From contig CANTFL010001207.1 in the NCBI GenBank assembly GCA_947650285.1, forward strand, positions 186,001-250,000: 64,000 nucleotides of DNA, read 5' to 3'. Positions 53,021 to 64,000 of this stretch are shown here, in pieces (the first letter of the stretch is position 1; each line of letters starts with the position of its first letter). Under the pieces are notes generated by a model, which was not told the DNA's origin, searched no databases, and was given only the letters and a program-made list of their open reading frames with translations. The position numbers were made by a program, and so were the translations under genes. Source of the stretch: Hyaloperonospora brassicae (lineage: Eukaryota; Oomycota; Peronosporomycetes; Peronosporales; Peronosporaceae).

Positions 53021-56000
53021 ATGCTCCAGCACGCGATGGCACTGCTGCTGCAGCGACTGCTGGGCAAGTTCGTGACCTTTGACGCGAGTATGCTCCGGCT
53101 GAGTCTGTGGCAAGGCGACCTGTCGTTCCAGGACCTGCAGCTGCGGCTGTCGTACGGCGAAGGCACTATCAGCTACTTGAGCGTCAAGATCCCGTGGCGC
53201 GCGCTGTGGACGCAGCCGGTGCAGATCAAGGCACAGGGTGTCCGCGTGTGGCTCCATCAGACGCCCACGACAAAGAGCGGCACAGGACCGCAGGAGCCTG
53301 TGGAAGAAGCAGTGGACACGAGCATTGAAGACAGTCAGGGAGACGGTACGGAGGAGTGACGTGGAAGCGCGTGCTGGATCATTGGACGGCGACGAGCTAA
53401 CGAACAGACTATGTACTGTGCGGTAGATCGGACGTACTTGTCGAAGCTGGTGTCGCACATCATTGGTAACGTCCAGATTGAAGTGGCGGACGTGCAAGTC
53501 CGATACGATTGTGATCCGAGTTCGCTCGCGCCGGTGAGGGAGTTTGTTTACTAGCGAAGTTGCAACATGGGACAATGTTTTTGTCTAACTGCTGCTCTCT
53601 TGATACGGCCAGCGACCGGGAAGTGGCACGTTGGTAGTTGGCTCCGTCAGTGTGATCAACACAAGTGCAGACTGGCACCTGGAGTTTACACCGCAGTCCA
53701 ATGCGGTGACGAGATCAAACAAGGTCAAAGGAGGTTAATGTTTACGTCGGTAATGGCTCTGTCGACTGATGCGGGTTGTTTGTTCATAGCTGCTGAAAGT
53801 TGAAGGCGTTGCAGCGTATGTAGAGTATATCGACAAAAGGAGCAGGAGAGGGTCAGCTTGTGATCAACTTCCTCCCAAGCTGCACCAAAAGTATTTATTC
53901 CACGAGTGGCGTAGCACGATCAAGGTACGACAAGCATTGTGTGCTGGCTAGGCTTTTGACATGTTGCTCACGACGCACTTGTTGTAGGCAAGTTTGTACT
54001 ACCACAGCGTGAATGCTGCGTTTCCCGATGTAGAGTTGGATGTGGATGTAGGCTGTGCACCTGGTAATGCTGCAGTAAAATGCAGTATATGTGCTGCCCA
54101 CAACACGTGTGGCACGAAAGACTTCGTACGGCCTGTCAACCAGCCTAGAGTGCATTTCGGACCTGAGCACGTTGACGTTTTGTATGCTATTTTGATCGAG
54201 GTGAGGGCGCCATACGACGAGTATGATCGCTTGGCTGCATTGACGCGGCAACAGACATCACGACCTGATGGCTTTTTGATGGTACTTTCGTACGCAAAGC
54301 AATGGCTGTTGACTGATTGTCTGGATGCTGTGGTGGGTGGAGAACCGTTCACTCTTGAGGCGGAGGATGAAGACGAAGACAACGACGAGTTTGAGGATGC
54401 CATTACCCCTCCAAGTCTCTCCGTGCGTGCTCAGTTGCGGCACGGAGCAGGGCTGTTTTTTTCGGCCAGAGAATCTGTTGCTACGGGCGACGAGGTCGTA
54501 CGAAATACGCAGTGGATATGGGTTCTAGGAGAGACTATTGCAGCCGTTAAGCAGTCATGCGTCGAAGATGAAATCCAGCTCAGCGTTCAGTCACTACGAA
54601 TGTATGAGGTTGCTGAGTGCAGCAAAAGCTACAGCATTATTGATCATGCAAGTGAAAGCAGTGCAGATAGCGACTCGACATCTGTCGAGACGCCTATCGT
54701 TCAAATATCGTGTGTCGTTCCTGCTTACCAAAGCCGCCTTGTTGGGTATCAGCCTGTTCTGGACATTCGGTTGGGCAGTGTTACAATATGCATCAAAGAT
54801 GAGACACTGCTTGTGTGGATGACTCTCTTTGCACCAATGTGTTTGTGGTGGAATCAATGGCACTTATCACACCCGAGTACATCGGTCGCCTGCGACGAAG
54901 ATTTGTTTGCACCCATCGCATGTCTTGGGATCCACATGGAAAAGATGCGCTTCGTGTTCGCTCTTCACGACCAGTTTTGCTTCGGCGCTGAGCTGAAGGC
55001 TTTGTCGGTCGAAACGTCCGAGCCTGATCGTGAGTTTGTTCAGAGTATCTTTCGTGCAAGGATTTCGTTGTTCTCGGTAAGCGAAAGCCTGGCGTTGCTG
55101 CAAACCCAGACGAATTGGAACGACGTGGAAGGTGTGCATGAAATCGCGACCGTGGACGACGTCTCGCTGACGACAACGAGTCATTCGAGGGCACATTGGT
55201 CAATGGGTTGCTATTCCTGCAAGCACTGCACTTTATGCGACGGACGGCTGCATTACGAGCAACGAGAGTTTGACAGTAATGAGGAAACAGCCATGTACAG
55301 TTACGAGGCTCGACTTTCCAAAGTGCGTATCGATTGGACGGTGTCAGAGCTTGAAGCCCTATCTTGGGTAATAGGAAAGTGGAGTTTCTTCATGCCCGAC
55401 AAGGCCGCTCATGAGCTAGACCAAAGTCATGATCATGCTGTCGCGAATACGGAGGTGAGTTTGGTTTGCCAACGCAGGTGGTCCATCCGGACTCCTGAAG
55501 TTCAACTTCGCGTAGCTGAGGATCGGCAACATCGGGCTACCCAATCATCTTTTCTGCTGTCCGTTAAGGATGTCGAATACCTGTCACGCGCATGTACGAC
55601 GACCTGTTCCCAAAGTATGAGTGTGGGGTCAATCTCGCTTCAAGAAGGTGATAATGCGATCATCCAGGTTGCCGGAAATTTAGGATCACGCACACCTGCT
55701 TTCCGCGCAACGTTCCAGTGTGACCGAACAAACTCGAGCGAAAGCCAAGCAGCAGGGAAGAGCGTGCAATCAGTCTTACCATTCGATCGTCAAAGTACAC
55801 GCGCCGTTTTCACGCTTGAGCGCTTGTACGGAGAGCTTTATCTTCCGGACATTGAAATAGTCTTGGTTTGGCTGGGAGGTTTCTATGACAGGTATTTGCT
55901 CGGCTTCCTTCTGTCGACTAACTTGGGGTACGAAATCGATGAATTTCGGCGTAATTTGTCAAAGCTGGATTCTCACGCTTCGTTGAAGTCGTCGGAAGAC

Positions 56001-59000
56001 TCGTCTTATTCGAATGACGAGGTTTTCCTTAGTCTGGTGGTCACCCATGGCTTGCAGCTCAAGATCAAACACCTGGATCAAACACCAGATGCCACTTTCA
56101 ATTGTTTGACACCCATTCAAACAATTGCTCGTGTGAAGGTATCTAGCATGTCTGTCCAAGTCCGCGCGTCTACTACTGCTGCATGTGGCAGAGTGGTTGA
56201 GATCAAGGGTAGCTTGCGAAATTTAAAGCTGACTGATTTGACTACTCCAAGTGGACCAGTACCAGCTGGGGCGACGCTATCGAATCGACAATCGATTGGC
56301 TCGCCTGCAGATGTTCTTGGCGGAGTTGCTGAGACAGAGTCGGTTGGCGTGAAAAATCTCATCGAATTTGTGATCAACGTTCCAGGACGTACGGACGATA
56401 GGGTCGTGGTCCGCGTTCGCTTGGACTCAGTATGCGTTGTATATCTGCACCGGATATTCAAGCAGTTTTATCACTACATTCTTGACCACGTTTTGGAGCT
56501 TCTGTTGATACCGCTGAGTGAAAACCCGAGCCTCGAAAAGGCTAGCTTCATTTTTGAAAGCTTCAGAGTAGACGCTGCAGCGCTGTCTGTACCATTGGAC
56601 GAGCTACTGCACATGTATGTCAATGCGGTGATGAGTGAAGTAAGCGAACAGGCTGGCGCTAAGGAAACCACCAAAAGCGAGTTGGCGAATCTATGCTTCG
56701 AAGTTGTTGGGAACGACCTGGTGTTTGCACTGCCGCGGAGCTCGTTTTCGGAAGATAGTATCGTTCTTCGCTCGACGAATGGTCGCTTCTGGAGTAGTTG
56801 TGTCGATCCTTCAACATCTGATTTCTTGCAGAATGGTACCTTTGCCGACGAAACACGTTTTTCGGATGGCCCAGTACACGTCGGTGAATCCGCAGCGAAG
56901 GCTCAGCTTCGCCAGCGAACAGAGTTACGAAATCTGAGGCGGCAAATTAAAAACCAGCGCTCACGATTCTTGAGCAATAGGAGCCAGCTATATCTCGATC
57001 TCCGGGGTGCCACACAACAAGCACAAAACTATCTTCATGAAGACTTTTTAGCTTTCCCTGCAGCTGAAAATGCTGTGAAGATCATCCACAACAAGATCGT
57101 TCAGTTGGATCAGCAGTTGGAGCTGCTCACGCAATACCTTGTCAAGGTAGATGATGCGATCGACGAAGCAAGAGCTGAAGGAGACGCGCTTCACGGCGGA
57201 GATCGTGACAGCCTGTCTTTCGTGGCAAGCACACCAAAGAACGGGTCACGAGCACGATCAAAATCAATGGAGCAAGTGCGCGTTGAGGTTGCTAGTATGT
57301 CCCAGCATCTGATGGCGCCGCTAGTCGGGGCTGAGGATGCTGAATTTCATGACGCACGAGTGGCATCCGGTTTCAACGTAGTGTCACTAAACTGCGAAGA
57401 TGTCGACATGTCAACGTCATCAGCAGGTCTTTTCGAATTTGAATTGGTTGACCTTAGCGGAACTACTCGCGATTCCGTGCAACCTCTTTTCCATCACTCG
57501 CTTCTGACTGGCCGCATCGATTTGGAACCAGAAAGCTTGTGCGACGCAACCTTGAGCACATATTTCGGGATCAGTGTATCGATGAACGAGCTTAGTGTAG
57601 AAACTGGGCCGGGAGGATATACAACCTTATTGGGAGTGATCTACGAAAATGTGGGGGAAGTGTCACGAGTCGTCAGAGAAGATACGTGCTCGGCGTGCGC
57701 CACTTGTGGAGGGCTTCACGATAGTAGCGAATACTGTAATGCAAAATGGATGAATGTTCTCGTGAAAGTTGCCGATGCTGCACTTCGAGTCTCGAACACT
57801 GACTATGCGATTGCCGATCTGCTGTGGGAGCAGCTTGAATTAGCGTTCACTTTGCGGACGGACGATTCCCTGGAGGTCACGACAACGGCACTCTCCTTTA
57901 CAGCGGTTGACGTGCGGCCTACGCGTTGTGAGGCGGCGTCTGAAATTGTTCGTCCACTTGCTGGAGACGGTCCTCAATTCGAGTACAGTCAAAAAATGAA
58001 CTGGACAGATGTCATTTACGACTTGAAAGTGAGGAACGCCAATTTTCTCTGTGTCTATCCTGCATTCCACGACATCGTGGCATTTTTCGCGACTCCGCTT
58101 CTCACCGAGGGAGAATTTCTTGACTTTGACGTCGGCTTTATGTCGCCGCCGCCTCCAGATTCGCAGAAGGTGGACTTCTTTGTGTCTACGACGGGGTGTT
58201 TCTTCTCGTTGTTGGAGGATTTTGAAACGTCTGATGCGCGTGCGTTGGTCATCTTGACTGATGTCGTGCTTGCATACTCTGGGCTCCAGAAATGTGTGGG
58301 TATGACTGACATGACCAAGTGCCATCTGGAATTTGATCAACATGGTATCTATTTTTCGCAGCTTCCTGATCTTCAGGTACGCATTCTACTCTATTGGAGG
58401 GGGATGTCGGAAGTGGAAGCTAATGATTGTTCTGTGTCTACTGTAGATCGATGCGTCATTCCCACTGTCGAACCCATTTCTTCTAGTTATCGACCACTTT
58501 GTTGAAGGCATGACGACTCGGTCACGACGCAATTCGTTCGTGCTAGCTCCAGTGGAAACCCGGTTTTCTGTTCAAGACGCAAATTTATTTATCGATATTG
58601 TGAACAATTACCTGCGGTGGATATCACCATCCAGTCGCTTGGCTCCTGCAATGGACTCGCCTATCGGAGAACAAAGCCAATCTAGTGGCACTTCTAGCGC
58701 TTATATCGTATCGGTAACGCCACACTATGTTGCTGATAAGCTCCTTGGTGATGTTGGTGAGCTGCGTTTGGTACTCGTGAACAATAGCTTGGGGATTCCT
58801 ATCGCTGATTTTCATATGCGAGATATCGTGTGCGAGTATATTCAAGGTGAAGACTGCTCGACCACTATGGGTACCACACTGCTTCTCAACTACTTCAACA
58901 ACAGCATTTATCGATGGGAGCCTCTCGTCGAACCCTTTGTTGTCCAGATGCGCATTCGTCGTGCGCTGGAGAAAAACAGTCTTGTCGAAGTGTTCGCGAA

Positions 59001-62000
59001 CCTGCCGACTACTGTCAACTTTAACATGACACCTGCTATGGCGCCTTTGTTGTCCTCAGAAGCTTTGACTCGAGCAGATTTCGTCACCTCTGGCTCGAAG
59101 TCGACGGCGCCATTTTGGGTCGAGAACAAAACAGGTTTAGAGCTTACTTTTAGTTTTCGGCGCGGGACAGGGTCTATTATTCAACAGGTCGTCACCGACA
59201 ACGGAAAAGTATCCGTTGACTGCCGAGAGCAAGGGGATATGCTGAATTTTGATAGCGCTTCAGCCGATCGCTTTTTGCGAGAAACTGACCGTCAGGCGTT
59301 GGCTGTAAATCACACACTCTCTGTCTGGCTGAACGGCAACAAGTGGGTAAGTGTGAACCCTGTGGTAGTAGATATGGTCGGACACGTAGCCGTTCCCCTT
59401 CGTGAAACACCAGCTCATGACAGTTTAGACGGCTTCGAGATCGGCGAAGACGAAGAGACCAGTCCGCCAACATTGGTTGCCGAGATCAGTATCCAGGCAG
59501 ATGGCAGCAAGCTGATAAGTCTACACTCCCAAGTGGTACTGCAAAACCGAACATCAGTACCTTTGATGGTGTGGGCATTTTCGCCCCGTGAAGGCGGTTG
59601 CATTCAAGAGTGGGTCATCGACCGTGAACAGATTTGTCATATTCCTCTCCAGCTTGTCCATCCTCTGAGTAAAATTAGCATCAGGCCTTCGCCATACGTA
59701 CAGTATGCGCCTTTGACAACAAGCTTGGAAGAGTTGGGCGATGAAGTACGGGCTGCAAAGACCGTTAACACGAAACGCTTTGTGCGCGCTGGCAACTGCG
59801 TTTGCAGCTTCGAAACGTTTTCGACGACGGACGAACTGCAGCATGCCGCCAGTTCGCTGGAAGTAGTGTCATCTTCTTCTCTTTCGTCGGCAGTTCCGCT
59901 GTCTGGTTACATCGCTCGGGATTTGCCTACTTGGAAGTGTATGTACGAGGTAGAAGCGTACTTCTTGATGCGTGCGACCTTTTCACGTACAGAGGAACCT
60001 CCACCTGCGGAGCAACCGGTAGGCGATTTGTCAAAAGTTGAGGAGGAAAACGATCAAGTAGAGGACGACTTTCTTCGCGTGTTCGGTGCGCCAGCTCAGT
60101 GCCAGCGGATGCACCCCTTGCGAGATGCAGGCTACGACTTGAATGAAGCACGGTCCGCGAGTCAGCGGCGAGGGTTGTACGAAGCGACCAACTCAAGTCT
60201 CTATTACCTCTCTGTGTCTCCATTCCTCACGCTTCACAATCGATTGGCGACAGCGATGGCGTATCGTTTACTCAATGGCTCCCTTCAGCTAATTGCAGAA
60301 GGAGTGTTAGCGGTAGGCAATGTGCTTCCGTTATTCCAGATTGATTCGTCAGAGTTGCTGTTCGTATCGTTTCGGCTGGAGAACTACAGCTGGAGTGCTC
60401 CGAAGCTGATCATCAACCCGAAGACGTCCACCTACTCGGTACCTTACAAAGAGACTACTGATCCCGTGCAGTTGGTTGGCCGCACTTTTGATCGCGATAT
60501 TGCTGGCGAGCAGGGTAATGTGCCAAACCTCCAACTGCAAGTGAAGCTATCTGGGCGCGACGTCATCGTATTCTGTTCGATATGGATCGTCAACCATACC
60601 GATCTCGACCTCGAGTATTGCAATTCGACAAGCTCGTCGTCCAAACGACTTGAGAGTGTACTCAAGTATGTTCATCGGCGTCCAGCATCCGTCGCAAAGC
60701 AAAGCGAGAACTTGTTGACGCGCTCTATGTCATTTTGCGGCGAGGGATCCCATGAGAGTCAATTGCCTGCATGTCTGCAAAAGGTAAAGCCTTCTACCAT
60801 TCCCGTCGCCGTGGTTGTTGTTATTCGTGAAGCAAGGGAGCTGTATAATGCACAGTACTTTGGATCTCAGAGTCCTTACGTGCGGGTATCTTTGTACGCT
60901 CTTAAGGACCCAAAAGAAAGGTATTCGGAGAAGCCTGAGATGATTGCGATTTGCTCTGCCGCTACGAAACCAAGCCCTTCTGGTGGCCTCACACCTCAAT
61001 GGAATGATCGCCTTCACAATACATTGCTACTCCGCTTTCCGCCAGAATTAAGGACATTAGATTTGGCGCGTATCATCATCGAGGTGCGCAATGTACACTA
61101 CGGGTTGGATACTTGTCTTGGAGTCACGGCTGTAAAAGTTGACAGCATTTTGAAAGACCGCAAGCGGGCTGTAGCTTTCAACTGGTACAAGTTGCTGAAG
61201 CGGAAGTCGGGGCGCGAGCAAAAGAAATCGAAGAACGATCTCGCGAGTACACATCGAGGAGACATAAGCGTCTCGTTTTCTGTTGGAATGTCGCATGAAC
61301 TACCAGCAGACTTAGGCGTGGTGGAGAGCATCGAGGCGGTTACTGACGACCATGGTCCACTGCCCGTTTGTGACGAGGAAACGATGCTACCATATCTCGA
61401 GAGGCAAGAGAGCGAAGATTTTCAGCTCGATGATGTATCCGTTTCTTCAGTACCAGAAAAAAAGACGAACAGCAAATACCGGGTCCGCTTCCATCTGCGC
61501 GTTCAGCTCGCCCATTCCAGCGACTACAAACGCCGTCTAAGCACGACATAAGACTACATGGAGTTCCTGCATCTATGCGCGGACGCCATGCACACACATT
61601 TACAGGAGAACTTGAGGCCGCGCGCCCACAGGAGTTGCTATCGTATGATCCGGTATCGACACGAGCTATAGGAGCTATGATGCTTAATGGGTCGCCGACA
61701 AAACTAGCACAGAAGAAGAAATCTCACGGGCTTCAGGTGTACTTACCGCACAATCGCTTTGCTTGTGTCGTAGTTGAGGTCGATTCCAGCTCGATCATGT
61801 CGGAAGTCTTCGACTCCGTCTGCGTAAAGTGCGGTTTCCAGGGCGTCTTGAATATCGACGACTTTATTTTCTACGAGCTGGTGCTGCCGCGATTCGTCTC
61901 ACTTCGAAGTGCAGGTCGACCTGAGGGCGAAAGGTGGTATGGTCAACCAGTTCCAATGACCTCTCGTATCGAACAAAGAGGTCGTCGTTACGGGTTTCAC

Positions 62001-64000
62001 TTATGTCATAGAATCACGATAACAACCATTCGGCTCTACGACGAAGCGAGCACAGCAAGCTCACACCACGCGACGCCGCGCTCGCTTACGACGAGCTCCC
62101 GGCGCTCAAACCCTGCTGAACTTCGCCCTATGCCCTGGAAAGACGTTCTTTCGTACAGTGCTGGGGGAAAGCACTGGGACGTCTTGCGAATCAAGTCGCG
62201 ATCGTCGCCATGGTCGGATGTTATTCGTCTTAACCGCAATGCTATGGGGAATTCTGGAGTCGCACAAGTCATCAGTCTCACCAGTGAGGCTCGTGACCAA
62301 GACGAGGAAAGCGATCTTCGAAACGGAAGCCAAGAAGTAGCGTTGTGGAGCTGTTTCGGTAGCGGACGCTTTTCAGAGACGATTATAGCAACTGTAGTTC
62401 CTCGTTACATCTTGATCAACAAGACGGAAGAAACGATTAAGTTTCGACAATGCGGGGTTCCCCAGACCATGCGATTGGCTACGAACGAGATCGTGCCATT
62501 CCACTGGCCGAGCGCGCTAAAAGGGAAGTTATTGGAAGTGACCTTGCTGCACAAGTACAGCTGGAGCGGAAGTTTTCGAATCAATTCGCTCGGGATCACG
62601 TATTTGAAGCTCCGCGACCGAGACGACGCCTCTCGCATCTACATTTTAGTATGTCAGATTGAGCTGGTTGGCGGATCAGTCGCGTTGATATTCCGGGGAG
62701 AGTCAAAGCGCTTTCCACCTTACAGGATCGACAACATGACATCGTATAGGATACAGTACAAGCAGGCAAACTGGGGCGGGGACAAGGATTTTGACGAATT
62801 GCCACCTCGATCTTCTTGCCCATACTCGTGGGATTCCTTGCACGGCACCGAGGGTAAGTCGTCGTCATCGTCGAACCAGGAGCACACTTTTCCCAGCAAC
62901 TCGAACTCGTCATCTCGTTCACTTCGCGTGAGATTTATGCGGGTGACATCTTCGACTTCAAAGACTGGCGACATCTCGGACAAGGATGCTGTAGAGGTTC
63001 GCGAGTACAATCTGGATGAAATGGCCACTTACAAACGTATCCAGCTTCATCGGTCTTTGCCTTCCGAGATTTTCCTCGAACCGGAGCAACAGGGGTATTT
63101 GCTGAAGAAGGATAGCATGCTGAAGTGGAACCGAAAATACTTTCGGCTATATGAGCATATGTTGTACTATTTCGCTAATGAAACTGACCAAGAGTTGCTG
63201 GGGGTAGTGGACTTGCGGACAGGGTCAAACTTACCAGGCGTGGGCAGCGTCGCCATTTTTGAAAAGGCAGCAGAAGCTCCGTCGAAAACCGGGTTCGTTT
63301 CGCTCAACGGTCTGGTCTCGTCAATTACAGACAGTCTGTTTGGCAAAGACTCGAAGCAGCTCGGAAATGATGGCAATGACGACGACGACGACGATAACAG
63401 CGATGATCGGTTGAGAGAGCTGGTACACGTTGCAGTGTCGTTGACTACATCTAGCCTGCTATGTGAAGAGTCGGAGAAATTTGTGAACGTGATGACCGAA
63501 AACAGGACAGCTGTAGCATCGCGTAGTTTTTACGTCAACGGCCAAGATCTTGTGGATTTTTTGATGGCGGAACTGAATGCTCAGACAAAAGCACAGGTAT
63601 TTGCGATGGCACAAGAGATGATGGAGCTTGGCATGCTCAAGCCCGTGCGCACATCAAAAGACAGAGGTGCTCGGCGGCAGGCACCGATGAGAAGCTTCCA
63701 GTGCTCCAAAACGGTGTGGTACAGTGTTCATCCGATCAATCCATCAGACGACTCCGATGTGGCTTCCGGACATTGTCCGAGTACAACTACCCTGCGAGAT
63801 GGTGAGTCGCCTACAGTCTCGACCACTTCTTGTGCAAAACCAGCCCTGCTTGGATCGAACCAATTTTCGATCATCACGCCAACCAAGTGCTACGACTTGA
63901 AAGCTAAAACCCCTAAGATCGCTAAAATGTGGGTCAGGAGACTACGGCTTGCAACTCGGGGTGACCAACCTGAAGACGTTGAGGCATTTTCAGAGGATGC
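53021..64000 (+). CDS. Large VPS13-type lipid-transfer protein with C2, PH and DEP modules, 3' end outside the window
   Basis: Exons by eye: 53021-53345, 53427-53533, 53613-53723, 53790-53924, 53988-58376, 58447-61534 and 61606 to beyond 64000; introns are 63-81 bp and all phases agree, though the donors at 53724 (GTCAAA) and 61535 (GTCTAA) are weak. More than 3,510 aa are visible. The N-terminus is the chorein/VPS13 start (GDLSFQDLQLRL, VKIPWRALWTQPV, then VQIEVADVQVRYD). Exon 5 is the long RBG-like region with a coiled coil at about 1196-1290. A C2-like domain lies at about 2470-2600 (SPYVRVSLYALKD). The SHR-BD/VPS13 adaptor-binding region follows (about 2900-3130, ATVVPRYILINKTEE and YSWDS). 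A PH domain (about 3215-3330, QGYLLKKDSMLKWNRKYFRL) and a DEP domain (about 3357-3400) come last. VPS13 proteins move bulk lipid at membrane contact sites. Start chosen as the ATG before LQHAMALLLQRLLGKFV. Confidence 0.88.

Overview
This window looks like nuclear DNA of an oomycete, most likely from the Phytophthora/downy-mildew group (Peronosporales). The grounds are short GT-AG introns of about 60-160 bp that often start GTACGT, GTGCGT or GTGCGA, compact intron-poor housekeeping genes on both strands, a secreted LWY-type effector candidate, and a decayed Ty3/gypsy retrotransposon whose LTR starts with an inverted TGTAACGG/CCGTTACA motif. No prokaryotic, organellar, CRISPR, rRNA or tRNA feature was found. 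Exon models were assembled by eye from reading frames and splice signals and have no transcript support.

Layout. At 1-3508 lies a broken gypsy element on the minus strand, cut by the left edge of the window. At 4035-6080, about 0.5 kb from the LTR, is a minus-strand gene for a secreted effector candidate with three approximately 154-aa repeats. From 6.1 to 9.5 kb is gene-poor, repeat-bearing DNA. The block 9.5-19 kb holds a divergent PP2A B56-like gene (+), an EGF-repeat receptor-like kinase with five exons (+), TAF11 (-), and a coiled-coil gene with an unresolved exon structure (-). From about 19.3 to 24.1 kb is degenerate sequence without an intact gene. At 24.1-27.2 kb a LUC7-like splicing factor (+) converges on a BED-like zinc-finger gene (-). 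From 27.2 to 30.6 kb no gene is recognised. At 30,629-40,378 lies an intronless 3,249-aa trithorax/MLL-type H3K4 methyltransferase. From 40.4 to 46.2 kb is another poor region, with a long hairpin and an LTR remnant related to the one at 3.3 kb. The last block carries ATG14 (+), RPB3 (-), a Derlin (-) and a very large VPS13-type lipid-transfer protein (+) that runs off the right edge.

Functionally, the window mixes transcription and chromatin genes (TAF11, RPB3, KMT2/MLL-like, LUC7) with endomembrane and autophagy genes (ATG14, Derlin, VPS13). The effector candidate sits in the transposon-bearing, gene-sparse end, as is usual for oomycete effectors. The most unusual items are the long repeat effector with a degenerate translocation motif, the receptor kinase with laminin-EGF-like repeats, the run of half-PHD modules in the methyltransferase, the VPS13 protein carrying C2, PH and DEP modules, and a CCAAT-bearing tandem repeat directly upstream of RPB3.
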